Assembly: GCA_965214635.1 (NCBI GenBank)
Contig: OZ243964.1
Location: 2,232,001 to 2,296,000, forward strand
DNA length: 64,000 nucleotides
Direction: 5' to 3'
Source of the DNA: Bin90 sp965214635
Lineage (GTDB): Bacteria > Chloroflexota > Dehalococcoidia > Lucifugimonadales > JADFKI01
Of this stretch, positions 7,804 to 16,800 are shown in pieces. The position numbers and the translations under genes are program-made. Positions within the stretch are counted from its first letter, which is position 1. Every line of letters starts with the position of its first letter. The notes beneath the pieces were generated by a model. That model saw only the letters and a list, made by a program, of their open reading frames with translations, searched no databases and was not told the DNA's origin.

Positions 7804-10095
7804 TCATCGGGGGGATATAGTCCCCTTCCACAGGTGCTCGTATCCGCTGCCCACTGCTCTGTACTGCCCCGTCTTGATCTCATCGATGTCGTAGTTAGGC
7901 AGCGCTCTACTCACCACGCACATATCCCCAGATATTATGCTTGTATCGCTCCACAGGAACGCAAAGTCCAGATTGTCGAACCCGTGCTGCTTGCGGTGAT
8001 TGGGCAGGTCGGCGGCGTCAACCGGGATGATGTGCAAGAAGAACTCTGCGTCTGTGTCGTCCGCATCGCACTCCCGCTTGGCGTAGATGATGATGTCGTC
8101 GGCGAGATACACATCGTAGTCCGAGCTGATTGCAGGTTCGCTGTCTCTGACTAGCCGCGCAAGGTAGGCGCTGGGGGACATCCTTTCCACCCGAGTGGGG
8201 GGCTGCGCCCCTTGTGGCAGCTGTATGATGGCGACGCACAGGCCGGTTCTCATCTGCATCCAAGCCTCTGCAACTAGCTCGTCCGCCTGTCCGTTCGATG
8301 TGTGGACATTCAATGGCAATGCAACCAGTTCGTCTGAAGCGCAGTCGTCAGCGAACATCTGCACTAGCCGACCGTGCACGACCATCGCCGTGCCGTCGGT
8401 GTTGTAGTCGAAATGAGGTTCCATGTTCTCCCAAAACTGTGCGAAAGCATCAGATTTTTCCAGCGGTTCCCCAAGCCAGATTATAAATCGCCCGCTATGC
8501 GGGAAAAACGGGCTTTGGTAAAGCGCATACTCAGCATATTTGTGGTACCACGCTTCATCGCTTGTAGTGTTAGCGAAGTGAGTTATGCCAAACTCTCGGT
8601 AGTAGAGGGGAGCGTATTCGTCCTTCCAGTTTGCGTAGCCATCCCCCGTTGCATAAAAGTAGTCATAAGAGTTCACCAAGCCGTCTAGGTTCACCACCGG
8701 AAAGCGGGAGAAGTACCCTATGATGCCCGAATCCCAAGACCCGATTACACTCCCATCAGGCAGCGCATCGTTCATGATTTGCACATTTGAGTGTTGAATG
8801 GTTACCCAATTATCATGATGGGTTGACCTGCTTGCTTGGTCTATAAACTTAAATGGTCTGGTGAAGTCAGTGTTCCACAACAGGAAGAGCGCACCCACCG
8901 CCACGATGCAAGTGCTCAAGATGATGCTCTCAGGACGCGATATGTGCCCACCAAAGTAGCGGACGAAGTAGATTGCGACATAGCATCTGATTGGGATTAC
9001 CAGAGCCATCATCAGATATGCCGGGACGAAATACCATGGGAAGTATGGTCCGTCCGGATGGTCAAGCAGAACGGTCTGCGCAAACTTGGCGAGATGCCCA
9101 GCCGCTAGGCTGAACGCGCCTACCAAGAACGCTAGCATCAGCCAGTCTCGGCGGCTGCGCGAGCGGCGTGCGAACCACCACACCAGTAGCAAGTATGCGC
9201 ATACTTCTGCCGCAACCAGTAGCTCATAGTCGAACACGGGTCGGCGTATTGTCCCCCAGAAACTTTCCAAGAGACTGTATCCACCGGCTTGTTCCCATTT
9301 GCCCTGCGACCACGATAGCTTGGTAGCTGCGCTCACGGGCACGATACCGCCGAACACGATGCCATTGTAGGCGAAGTAAACTAGTATGCCCGCAGCGGCT
9401 GCAATCAGCGAAGGCAGCGCCTTGAGCGCAGTTATCGAGCGGACGAACTCGCGCCTAGATGCGGATGTGCGCCACCATGCGCTGATACGCCTGTCCTGCC
9501 ACGACCATTCCAGCATGCACAGCGCGCCCGTCCCTGCCAGCGATATGGCGATGTACTCCAAGCGCACCCAAGGCAAAGCGAACGCCACGCCCATCAGCAG
9601 CCACTTCCAACGCCCCGCATTGCGCGCAAACAAACAGAGCGCGAGGATGAACAGTCCCAGCATGAACAGCGCCGCCGCTGCCTCCATGCCTCTGATGAAT
9701 ATGTTATCCTGCGGATGGTAATAGAGCAGCGGTAGTAGGGTAAACAGCAGTATCCACGGCAGGCGTGCCAAGCGCGCCGCTGCGGCGATTAGCGCCACAC
9801 CGCCTGCGACGAGCGCCAGTTCGAACACCTTGATGCCGAACAGCGCTGATTCCTTGTCGAAGACCCAGTAGAACGGCGTAATCATCAGCATCCAGAGTGG
9901 ATGGTAGCCGTTGGTGCGGGTGATGCCACCGTCGAAGGTAGAGAACTTGCCTTCGGCGAGGTTGTAGGCTATCTGGAAGTAGTAGAAAGAGTCATCAATA
10001 TTAAGATCGTGGAGGAGGAGGTTGAAGAGGTCGAAGCGGATGAGCATGTACACAGCGAACGCTGTGGCGTATGCGAAGATGCCCGCGATGAACAT
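7804..10095 (-). CDS. Polytopic membrane protein, GT-C-type glycosyltransferase-like
   Basis: 763 residues from the first in-frame ATG. The N-terminal half has about eight hydrophobic helices; the C-terminal half is soluble and probably extracytoplasmic. An acidic pair followed by DDSFYYFQIAYNLAEG and TRTNGYHPLW near residues 34-70 matches the first loop of GT-C membrane glycosyltransferases, which move sugars from polyprenyl-phosphate donors; this loop carries the catalytic Asp in that fold. A role in cell-surface glycan or protein glycosylation is inferred. The true N terminus probably lies upstream in another frame: removing one G from the G10 tract at 10136-10145 would fuse a 20-odd-residue leader starting at 10207 to this frame. 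The gene may therefore be phase-variable or carry a homopolymer sequencing error. Confidence 0.75.
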   Translation of the reverse strand: MFIAGIFAYATAFAVYMLIRFDLFNLLLHDLNIDDSFYYFQIAYNLAEGKFSTFDGGITRTNGYHPLWMLMITPFYWVFDKESALFGIKVFELALVAGGVALIAAAARLARLPWILLFTLLPLLYYHPQDNIFIRGMEAAAALFMLGLFILALCLFARNAGRWKWLLMGVAFALPWVRLEYIAISLAGTGALCMLEWSWQDRRISAWWRTSASRREFVRSITALKALPSLIAAAAGILVYFAYNGIVFGGIVPVSAATKLSWSQGKWEQAGGYSLLESFWGTIRRPVFDYELLVAAEVCAYLLLVWWFARRSRSRRDWLMLAFLVGAFSLAAGHLAKFAQTVLLDHPDGPYFPWYFVPAYLMMALVIPIRCYVAIYFVRYFGGHISRPESIILSTCIVAVGALFLLWNTDFTRPFKFIDQASRSTHHDNWVTIQHSNVQIMNDALPDGSVIGSWDSGIIGYFSRFPVVNLDGLVNSYDYFYATGDGYANWKDEYAPLYYREFGITHFANTTSDEAWYHKYAEYALYQSPFFPHSGRFIIWLGEPLEKSDAFAQFWENMEPHFDYNTDGTAMVVHGRLVQMFADDCASDELVALPLNVHTSNGQADELVAEAWMQMRTGLCVAIIQLPQGAQPPTRVERMSPSAYLARLVRDSEPAISSDYDVYLADDIIIYAKRECDADDTDAEFFLHIIPVDAADLPNHRKQHGFDNLDFAFLWSDTSIISGDMCVVSRALPNYDIDEIKTGQYRAVGSGYEHLWKGTISPR

Positions 10096-10207
10096 TGCGA
10101 ACAGAATGTTTCGAAGCAGCGGGGAAAGGGAAATACCCCCCCCCCGTACTTATGTTCTTAATGTGAGCGGTCAGAAGCCGCTGCAGGTTATCCGATATGG
10201 TGGTCAT
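10096..10207 (-). other. Out-of-frame 5' part of the GT-C-like gene
   Basis: An ATG at 10205-10207 opens MTTISDNLQRLLTAHIKN and reaches the G10 tract, where it is one base out of frame with the membrane protein. With nine Gs the reading continues as TGGGISLSPLLRNILFAM straight into the first transmembrane helix. The codons between the tract and 10095 are open in the downstream frame and encode a hydrophobic stretch, which supports this as the real N terminus. A stop lies just upstream of the ATG. Confidence 0.6.
10136..10145. repeat. Homopolymer C10 (G10 on the coding strand)
   Basis: Ten consecutive C on the plus strand, inside the 5' coding part of the GT-C-like gene. Tracts of this length are slippage-prone, and the current length leaves the two halves of the gene out of frame. 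Confidence 0.95.
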
Positions 10208-10414
10208 AATCTCGCTTGTCAGTCATCGTGAGTGCATGGCGGCTGTGCAATTTTCGGTGTGCGTTACTCTGATTTTCGCCACCGTAGATTATACCACCAA
10301 ACCATTCTGCAAATTGGACGCTGTAATGGCAGGCGTTCCCAACCACTGCGCGGGATCCGCGACTCGACTCCATCTGGGGGAGCGCTAACGCAGCCGCGAA
10401 GGCGAGATGTGATA

Positions 10415-10443
10415 TTCCCACTCCCGACATTATCTGATATAAT
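10415..10443 (+). promoter_or_regulatory. Extended -10 promoter of the tRNA cluster
   Basis: A perfect TATAAT at 10438-10443 is preceded by TGA (extended -10). TTCCCA at 10415-10420 is a 4/6 -35 match at 17-base spacing. The first tRNA begins 47 bases downstream. Confidence 0.65.
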
Positions 10444-10490
10444 TGTTTGTACTCGCTGGGCGAGCCTGACGGGGCAGCCCGACGAGCGGC

Positions 10491-10567
10491 GGGCGGTTAG
10501 CTCAGTTGGTTAGAGCGCTTGCTTCACACGCAAGAGGTCGCAGGTTCAAATCCTGCATCGCCCACCA
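10491..10567 (+). tRNA. tRNA-Val (anticodon CAC)
   Basis: Cloverleaf read by eye. Acceptor GGGCGGT pairs with ATCGCCC. The anticodon stem CTTGC/GCAAG encloses TTCACAC, giving anticodon CAC for GTG. The T-loop is TTCAAAT, the discriminator is A and CCA is encoded. It is the first of four tRNAs in a cluster. Confidence 0.95.
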
Positions 10568-10599
10568 CGCAGCGGCAGCATCGCCGCCGCAAACGATGT

Positions 10600-10685
10600 G
10601 CCGAAGTGGCGGAACGGAAGACGCGCTACGTTCAGGGCGTAGTATCCTTACGGATGTGTGGGTTCAAATCCCTCCTTCGGCACCA
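10600..10685 (+). tRNA. tRNA-Leu (anticodon CAG)
   Basis: A class II tRNA with a long variable arm. Acceptor GCCGAAG pairs with CTTCGGC. The anticodon stem CTACG/CGTAG encloses TTCAGGG, giving CAG for CTG. T-loop TTCAAAT, discriminator A, encoded CCA. Confidence 0.95.
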
Positions 10686-10714
10686 ATAGACACATACCCC
10701 GTCGCATTAGATGC

Positions 10715-10791
10715 GCGCTTGTAGCTCAGTTGGATAGAGCGCAGCCCTGCGGAGGCTGAGGCCGTGGGTTCGAGTCCCGCCAAGCGCGCCA
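10715..10791 (+). tRNA. tRNA-Arg (anticodon GCG)
   Basis: Acceptor GCGCTTG pairs with CAAGCGC; D-stem GCTC/GAGC; anticodon stem CAGCC/GGCTG encloses CTGCGGA, giving anticodon GCG for CGC/CGT. T-stem GTGGG/CCCGC around TTCGAGT, discriminator G, encoded CCA. Most bacteria read these codons with an A34 (inosine) ACG tRNA, so a G34 version is uncommon. Confidence 0.93.
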
Positions 10792-10848
10792 CTCCCCTTA
10801 AAAATACCGCACCCCACATACCGGGTGTGGCACATTTCCATATGCCCC

Positions 10849-10925
10849 GGGCGATTAGCTCAGACGGTTAGAGCGTCTGCTTTACACGCAGAAGGTCAGA
10901 GGTTCGAGTCCTCTATCGCCCACCA
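10849..10925 (+). tRNA. tRNA-Val (anticodon TAC)
   Basis: Acceptor GGGCGAT pairs with ATCGCCC. The anticodon stem TCTGC/GCAGA encloses TTTACAC, giving TAC for GTA/GTG. T-loop TTCGAGT, discriminator A, encoded CCA. It is similar to the Val(CAC) gene at the other end of the cluster. Confidence 0.95.
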
Positions 10926-11273
10926 CGATTGGGTTGGGAAAGACCGTCAGCTGCCCAGCCACTAGTCGGTCAAGACGCCCTACTCTGCGCTGACGCAGGC
11001 GGTGCGGTTAGGCATGAGAAGTGAGCAGGGTCAACACCTCCCCTCAGCCAGCAGCCAGCCTTCCTTCGATTAGCTATCGGCAGAGAACGCATGTTGAAGT
11101 GATAACGGCAATTAGCAATCCCAACAACCTCATTGCGCATTTAAGATGCAGCCCGGCGTACTGCTAGGCTGCATCTTCTTTTAGCACTAACACACAATCG
11201 CTGTTTTCAAGTATGATATGCACATAGGCTATGCTCGCCAAAGCACCGACAGACCTTTTTAGGAGACCGACCG
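10926..11273. other. Intergenic region between tRNA cluster and MoxR operon
   Basis: About 350 bases. It contains the terminator at 11143-11182 and, close to the MoxR start, short GACA/GACC/GACCGACC words. No gene is visible. Confidence 0.55.
11143..11182 (+). terminator. Rho-independent terminator
   Basis: A perfect 11-bp stem (11143-11153 with 11167-11177, AAGATGCAGCC / GGCTGCATCTT), a 13-base loop, then CTTTT. It probably ends tRNA-cluster transcripts ahead of the MoxR operon. Confidence 0.8.
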
Positions 11274-12245
11274 TTGCAGCAGATTGAACATGCGCGGGGC
11301 ATCGCGCAGCTTATTGTTGAAAACATCAAGCGCGTCATCATCGGCAAAGACCAAGCCATCGAACTCGGAGTCATCGCCCTGATGTGCCAAGGGCACGCCC
11401 TCATAGAGGATGTCCCCGGCGTGGGCAAGACCATGCTCGCTCGGAGCATCGCCCGCTCCGCCGGCTGCACATTCAAGCGCATCCAGTTTACTCCCGACCT
11501 GCTTCCCACCGATGTAACCGGCGTCTCCATATTCAACCAGAAGTCCGGCGAGTTCGAGTTTCGCCAAGGCCCCATCATCGCTCAGATAGTCCTCGCCGAC
11601 GAGGTGAACCGCGCCACTCCCAAAACCCAGTCCGCCACATTGGAGGCGATGGAAGAGCGCCAAGTAACCGTGGAGGGCGTTACGCACACCGTCCCGTCTC
11701 CGTTCATGGTCATGGCGACTCAGAACCCCATCGAGTACGAAGGCACATTCCCGCTGCCCGAAGCCCAGCTAGACCGCTTCTTCGTGATGATAACCCTCGG
11801 CTACCCGTCCATCGATGAGGAGATAGCCGTCATCGATGGCCAGCAGGCGGCGCACCCCATAGACACGCTGCAGCCGGTTGCCACCGCCGCCGAAGTGCTG
11901 GATATGCAAAATGCCACACGCGAAGTCTATGTGGACGACCTGATAAAGCAGTACATCGTTACCATCGTCAACGCCACACGCGACCACCCGGACATAGCAC
12001 TCGGCGCATCCCCGCGCGGCTCGCTGTTCCTGTTCCGCGCCGCACAAGCCCTCGCCCTCATCCGCGGGCGCGACTATGTGCTGCCCGACGATGTGAAGGA
12101 GCTTATCGTCCCGGTTATGCGCCACCGTATCATCATCAGCGCCGCCGCCCGTATGCGCGGCGTTACGCCCTCCGATGTGATGACCGCCGTTGCGGACGAC
12201 ATCCCCGTCCCGGGTGCCCAAGCGCGCGGCTGGATAAGGAGTTAG
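11274..12245 (+). CDS. MoxR-family AAA+ ATPase
   Basis: A 323-residue MoxR-type AAA+ ATPase, thought to act as a chaperone that remodels or inserts metal in partner proteins. Walker A is DVPGVGKTMLARSI (residues 46-59), Walker B LADEVNRA near 107-114, sensor-1 ATQNPIEYEG, and a C-terminal lid follows. Translation starts at a TTG (11274-11276) with AGGAG eight bases upstream. It is first in a MoxR / DUF58 / TgpA operon, a widely conserved arrangement in which the DUF58 and transglutaminase-like proteins are presumed clients. GACA/GACC words lie in the leader. Length is normal for the family. Confidence 0.93.
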   Translation: MQQIEHARGIAQLIVENIKRVIIGKDQAIELGVIALMCQGHALIEDVPGVGKTMLARSIARSAGCTFKRIQFTPDLLPTDVTGVSIFNQKSGEFEFRQGPIIAQIVLADEVNRATPKTQSATLEAMEERQVTVEGVTHTVPSPFMVMATQNPIEYEGTFPLPEAQLDRFFVMITLGYPSIDEEIAVIDGQQAAHPIDTLQPVATAAEVLDMQNATREVYVDDLIKQYIVTIVNATRDHPDIALGASPRGSLFLFRAAQALALIRGRDYVLPDDVKELIVPVMRHRIIISAAARMRGVTPSDVMTAVADDIPVPGAQARGWIRS

Positions 12246-12249
12246 CGCC

Positions 12250-13518
12250 ATCTTCACTTCGAAACTCTTCCTGAGGAAGCGCTTCTACTTAGTCATTGCG
12301 CTTGCCGCCATATCTGCGCTGACTGGTGCGGCCACCGGATTTGGGCTGTTCTATCGTCTGTCATACATCCTGCTGCTGACGCTCGTCTTCGGCTTCGTGT
12401 GGAATCTGCTGAGCCTGCGCGCGCTCGAAGTGGGCGTGGATCGGCGCGCACGGCGCGTGCGCGTGGGCGATGATGTGGAAGAGCGCATCACCATCCGCAA
12501 CGAGAACGCCATGCCCAAGCCCACGCTCGAGGTGGAAGACCTGACCGACCTGCCGGGCTATTCGAGCGGGATGGCGGTCAGCCTGCAAGGCAAGGGCTTT
12601 CGCTCGTGGCGCACCCTGACGCCCGCCCGCACACGCGGCGTGTACACGATGGGGCCTGTCCGCGTGTCTAACACCGACGCCTTTGGCATCTTCGAGCGCG
12701 AGCGCTTCTTCTGCGGCACAGAGCAGATCATCGTCTATCCGCGCACACACAACATCCCTGAATTCGCCATTCCCGCCGCCGACCTTTCCGGCGAAAGCAC
12801 CACGCGCCGCCGCTCCCACGACCTCACCCCGCACGCATCCAGCGTCCGTGAGTACGCATTCGGCGACAGCATCAGCCGCGTCCACTGGGGCAGCACCGCC
12901 AAGCTCGGTAAGCTCATGTCCAAAGAGTTCGACCTCGGCCAGTCCAGCGATGTGTGGGTGCTGATAGACCTGCACCGCGATGTGCAAGCCGGCGAACTTG
13001 ATGAGAGCACCGACGAGTACGCCGTGTCCATCGGGGCGTCGCTCTTCCGCAAGTACATCGACGCAGGTCTGCCGGTGGGCTTGCTTTCGCAGGGCGACCG
13101 CCGCTACTTCCTGCCTGCGGACACCGGCATGGGGCAGTTCGACCGCGCCCTCGAGTTCCTCGCCCTGAGCAAGGCGGACGGCGTCATCCCGCTGGAAGCG
13201 CTGCTCCCGGAGGAAGAGCAGCTCTGGGGCTACCACAGCTCGCTCATCGTCATCACGCCGTCCAACCGCCCCGAATGGGTAACCGCCCTGCGAGAGCTGA
13301 CGCGCCGCCGCGTCCGTGTGGCGGTCGTGCTGCTGGACGGGGCATCGTTCGGCGGCTTCTTCAACAGTGTGGATGTCATACCCGAGTTATACCTATCCGG
13401 CATACCCCCTTATCTAATCCGCAAGGGCGATGACATCCCCGTCGCGCTGAGCCGTGTTCACACCGTACCAGACTTGCACGAACCCGACCGTCCCACCGCA
13501 GCAGAGGTGCGAGTATGA
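12250..13518 (+). CDS. DUF58-domain membrane protein
   Basis: About 422 residues. Two N-terminal transmembrane helices precede a RVRVGDDVEERITIRNEN beta domain and the DUF58 core (SISRVHWGSTAKLGKLM, followed by DVWVLIDLHRD, a vWA-like strand with a possible metal site). The codon-clean frame runs back to a TAA at 12235-12237. No ATG, GTG or TTG precedes the first helix. The best-placed start is ATC at 12250, eight bases after the AGGAG that overlaps the MoxR stop. Starting at GTG 12397 would delete both helices that are normal for this family. The 3' end overlaps the transglutaminase start by four bases. The role is inferred from the operon: cell-envelope assembly or stress, with MoxR. Confidence 0.82.
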   Translation: MFTSKLFLRKRFYLVIALAAISALTGAATGFGLFYRLSYILLLTLVFGFVWNLLSLRALEVGVDRRARRVRVGDDVEERITIRNENAMPKPTLEVEDLTDLPGYSSGMAVSLQGKGFRSWRTLTPARTRGVYTMGPVRVSNTDAFGIFERERFFCGTEQIIVYPRTHNIPEFAIPAADLSGESTTRRRSHDLTPHASSVREYAFGDSISRVHWGSTAKLGKLMSKEFDLGQSSDVWVLIDLHRDVQAGELDESTDEYAVSIGASLFRKYIDAGLPVGLLSQGDRRYFLPADTGMGQFDRALEFLALSKADGVIPLEALLPEEEQLWGYHSSLIVITPSNRPEWVTALRELTRRRVRVAVVLLDGASFGGFFNSVDVIPELYLSGIPPYLIRKGDDIPVALSRVHTVPDLHEPDRPTAAEVRV

Positions 13519-16136
13519 CATCCCGCAGTGCTACCGCCATTTCGACCATCATCCCGCCGCGCCAAGTGTCAGCGCCGCGCGACCGCCATCCCCTGCTCCG
13601 CCTGTACGACCGCTTCAGCCCGCAGCAGGGTTGGAGTTCGTTCGTCATCCTGCTCGCCGCCCTGATGACCGTCGGCATCTCCCTTGACGATGGTAACTGG
13701 GTGCCCACACCCGGCCTGTCCTACATACTTTTTGGGTCGGCTGTTGTAGGGCTTGCGCTAGCAAAGATTCGCATCCACTGGGCGTTCATTGCGGCGCTGT
13801 TCCCCGTGGGGCTTGCGGTCGGCGCAGCGGCGGTGATATGGCAGGGTGTCTCCCAAGCCGACGCCGAAACACTGCGTGAAGCCCTCCCCGAGATGTGGAG
13901 CAGGCTGGCAGTATGGTACGAAGCCGCCACCTCCGACGGCATATCCACCGACCTGCTGCCGTTCACCCTTGCGCTGCTCGCTATGGCGTGGGTCATCGGC
14001 TACACAAGCTCGTTCTTCCTGTTTCGCGCCAACAACGCTTGGGTAACCGTGGTGATGGGCGGCATGGCAATCCTGACGAACCTGAGCTTCCTGCCCCCGG
14101 CGCTGAACTACTCGTCCAAGTTCTTCCTCTTCACGCTGCTTGCGATGCTGCTAATCGTGCGGATGAGCGTGGTGCAAAGCGAGACATCTTGGCGGCTGCG
14201 AGGTATCCGCTTCGAGATGGTCAACGGCTGGCTGACGATGCACGCCGCCATATGGTTTGCGCTCGCCGTGATGGTGCTGGCGGCGCTGCTCCCCCTGCGC
14301 GTCTATGTGTCCCATGAGCTTGCGTCGTTGTGGAACACAGCGCGCACGCCCATAACCGGCTTGGAGGAAGAGTTCTCGCGCCTGCTCGCTGGCGTCCAAT
14401 CCCGCAAGAATCTGCCGGGGCGCTTCTTCGGCACGACATTGCCGTTCATCGGCGCAATATCGTTCGGCGGCGAGGTGGTGTTCTGGGCGAATACCACATA
14501 CCCATCCTACTGGCTGTCCAACACCTACACCGAATACACCCCGCAGGGCTGGAAGGCGGGCGAAACCACCCGCATAGAGGTCGGCCCCAACACAATCCCG
14601 CCCCCGCGCCCCGACTGGCTGGAGCGCGTGTCGGTCGAGCAGACCGTTCAGCTGGACTTTGCTTCCGACAGCTTCCTCGCCGGCGGCAGCCTAGATTGGC
14701 TCAGCCATGACGCCGTGGTAGAGACGCTCAAGCCCAAGCAGTTCACCATATCCATGCAGTCGGACGAAGCCGACGCCGAACTTCCGCCCGACATACAAGA
14801 CCTCGCCGCAGACCTCCGCGAAGCCGGCAACGCACTCCCGCAGCGCTTCCCCGACGCATACATATCCCGAATGCTGCCCAGCGACATCGCGCTCAACGGC
14901 ATACAGTTCGCTCCCAATCCGAACGACCCGCAGAGCGCAGCGCTCATCTTGGAGAGCGTTACCGTCGAGCGCAAGGGCACGGTTACCCCCGAAATCGTGT
15001 CTTGGAAGTTCGCAGAGCGCCTGCAAGAGAATCATCCCTACACGATGGTGTCGTATGTGTCGCTTGCCACAGATGATGACCTGCGCCAAGCGAGCACCGA
15101 GTACAGCACATTCATCACCGACCACTATCTGCAACTGCCGTCATCGCTGCCGCAGCGCGTCCGCGACAAGGCTGCCGAGCTTACCCAAAATGCGAACACC
15201 CCTCTGGACAAGGCGAACGCCATCGCCGAGTATCTCCGCAGCGAAGAGTTCACCTACTCGCAGGACATAGATGCGCCCCCACGCGACGCAGATGGCGTGG
15301 ACTACTTCCTCTTCGAAACGAAGACCGGATACAGCGACTACTTCGCATCGTCTATGGTGGTGATGCTGCGCGCAGTGGGCGTGCCGGCGCGCCTCGCTGC
15401 GGGATACGCCCCCGGCGAGTTCAACGAGGAACACGGCGTCCGTATCGTGCGCGACAATGACAGCCACGGCTGGGCGCAGGTCTTCTTCCCTGAGTATGGG
15501 TGGATAGACTTCGAGCCGACCCCGCAATGGCCCATGCATGAGCGTAACATGACCACCGGTTCCGGCTTTGACCCATCATCCGTAGAGGGGCTGTCTGGCG
15601 TGTCCGGCGGGGAGGAAGACTTCCTCGACCCGTTCGACGAAATCGGCATACCGGGTCTAGGCGCACTGGGCGGCGCAAACACTCCCGGTGGGGGCATCAC
15701 CGTCGCTGACCTGCTGCCTGTGGCACGGCAAATAGGAATCGTTCTCGCTGTCGCTGGCGTCATATGGCTGCTGCTGCTGTGGCTTTGGAACATGGGATTG
15801 CGCAGCCTCACCCCCGTCGAGCGCGCCTATGCCAAGATGAACCGGCTCGGCGTACTCGCAGGCATGCGTCGCCGCGCCGACCAGACCCCGCACGAGTACG
15901 CCGCCGCGCTGTCTGCCGTACTGGGCGAAGCCGGCGCCGCAGCCCACCGCATCGCATCCACATTCGCCGCTGCTCGCTATGCGCCAGCGCACCCGGACGC
16001 CGACCGAGCCGAACCTGACGCTGACCAAGCCGACGCCATGGAACAAGACTGGCGCACAATCCGCGGTCCGCTAGCCGTCCGCGCCCTCAAACGCCTGCTC
16101 CCCGGCGGCAACCCGCCCATCCCAGCCGACAGGTAG
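13515..16136 (+). CDS. TgpA-like transglutaminase-core membrane protein with Cys-to-Ser change
   Basis: 873 residues: about six N-terminal transmembrane helices, a long periplasm-facing region, a transglutaminase-like core, one helix near residues 735-755 and a cytoplasmic DUF4129-like tail (SLTPVERAYAKMNRLG). The papain-like triad would be residues 607, 651 and 665 (GYSDYFASSMVVMLR, DSHGWAQVFFP, WIDFEPTP). His and Asp are intact, but the nucleophile position is Ser (AGC at 15333-15335) where the family normally has Cys. It overlaps DUF58 by ATGA, so it is coupled in the MoxR operon. It may have lost classical activity or may use Ser; a protein-binding or structural role is possible. Confidence 0.88.
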   Translation: MTSRSATAISTIIPPRQVSAPRDRHPLLRLYDRFSPQQGWSSFVILLAALMTVGISLDDGNWVPTPGLSYILFGSAVVGLALAKIRIHWAFIAALFPVGLAVGAAAVIWQGVSQADAETLREALPEMWSRLAVWYEAATSDGISTDLLPFTLALLAMAWVIGYTSSFFLFRANNAWVTVVMGGMAILTNLSFLPPALNYSSKFFLFTLLAMLLIVRMSVVQSETSWRLRGIRFEMVNGWLTMHAAIWFALAVMVLAALLPLRVYVSHELASLWNTARTPITGLEEEFSRLLAGVQSRKNLPGRFFGTTLPFIGAISFGGEVVFWANTTYPSYWLSNTYTEYTPQGWKAGETTRIEVGPNTIPPPRPDWLERVSVEQTVQLDFASDSFLAGGSLDWLSHDAVVETLKPKQFTISMQSDEADAELPPDIQDLAADLREAGNALPQRFPDAYISRMLPSDIALNGIQFAPNPNDPQSAALILESVTVERKGTVTPEIVSWKFAERLQENHPYTMVSYVSLATDDDLRQASTEYSTFITDHYLQLPSSLPQRVRDKAAELTQNANTPLDKANAIAEYLRSEEFTYSQDIDAPPRDADGVDYFLFETKTGYSDYFASSMVVMLRAVGVPARLAAGYAPGEFNEEHGVRIVRDNDSHGWAQVFFPEYGWIDFEPTPQWPMHERNMTTGSGFDPSSVEGLSGVSGGEEDFLDPFDEIGIPGLGALGGANTPGGGITVADLLPVARQIGIVLAVAGVIWLLLLWLWNMGLRSLTPVERAYAKMNRLGVLAGMRRRADQTPHEYAAALSAVLGEAGAAAHRIASTFAAARYAPAHPDADRAEPDADQADAMEQDWRTIRGPLAVRALKRLLPGGNPPIPADR

Positions 16137-16293
16137 CACACGCCCCAAAATCCCCGTCGCATCGCAGGGTAGCGGATTGATAATACCGAGTGCGGAGAGC
16201 CGTTTACATTTCGGGTGCATTGTGGATAGCATAAATGTGCGTGAAGCCGCGCCATAGAAGCACGCACACTTGTGAACATTCGGAGGATGACAG

Positions 16294-16800
16294 ATGCCCA
16301 ACCTGTACTATGACATATTCGAGACGCCCGCCGGCTGGATGGGCGTTGTGGCGTCAGAGCGTGGTCTCCGCCGCACCACGCTTCCGCAATCCACTCCGGA
16401 AGAGTGCTTCGAGCAGCTCGGTGCATACATAGACGACGCAGCGCCCGATGCGGCGCGCTTCGGCACGCTCAAGGGCAAGCTGACGCGCTACTTCGACGGC
16501 GCCGAGATTAGCTTCGCTGACGAACCCATAGATGTGAACGACGCATCCCCGTTCCACCAAGCCGCATGGCAGGCTTGTCGCACCATCCCCAAGGGCGAAA
16601 CCCGCACCTACAAGTGGCTGGCAGCGCAGGCGGGCAACCCCCTAGCCCCGCGCGCCGCTGGTCAAGCGATGGCGCGAAATCGCCTCGCCATCATCATCCC
16701 CTGCCATCGCGTCATTGCGAGCGACGGCAGCCTGCGCGGCTACGGCAAAGGCACATCGCGCCTAGACCTGAAACAGCGCCTGCTAGACCTAGAACGCTAG
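16294..16800 (+). CDS. ogt: Methylated-DNA-protein cysteine methyltransferase
   Basis: A 168-residue suicide alkyltransferase that moves O6-alkyl groups from guanine to its own cysteine. The active site is IIPCHRVIASDGSLRGYG with Cys137. The helix-turn-helix region FHQAAWQACRTIPKGETRTY and the Arg-finger region precede it. A short N-terminal ferredoxin-like domain is present. The ATG has GGAGGATGACAG just upstream. It stands alone between the transglutaminase gene and the convergent dnaE. The symbol ogt is a family-level choice; no Ada domain is attached. Confidence 0.92.
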   Translation: MPNLYYDIFETPAGWMGVVASERGLRRTTLPQSTPEECFEQLGAYIDDAAPDAARFGTLKGKLTRYFDGAEISFADEPIDVNDASPFHQAAWQACRTIPKGETRTYKWLAAQAGNPLAPRAAGQAMARNRLAIIIPCHRVIASDGSLRGYGKGTSRLDLKQRLLDLER

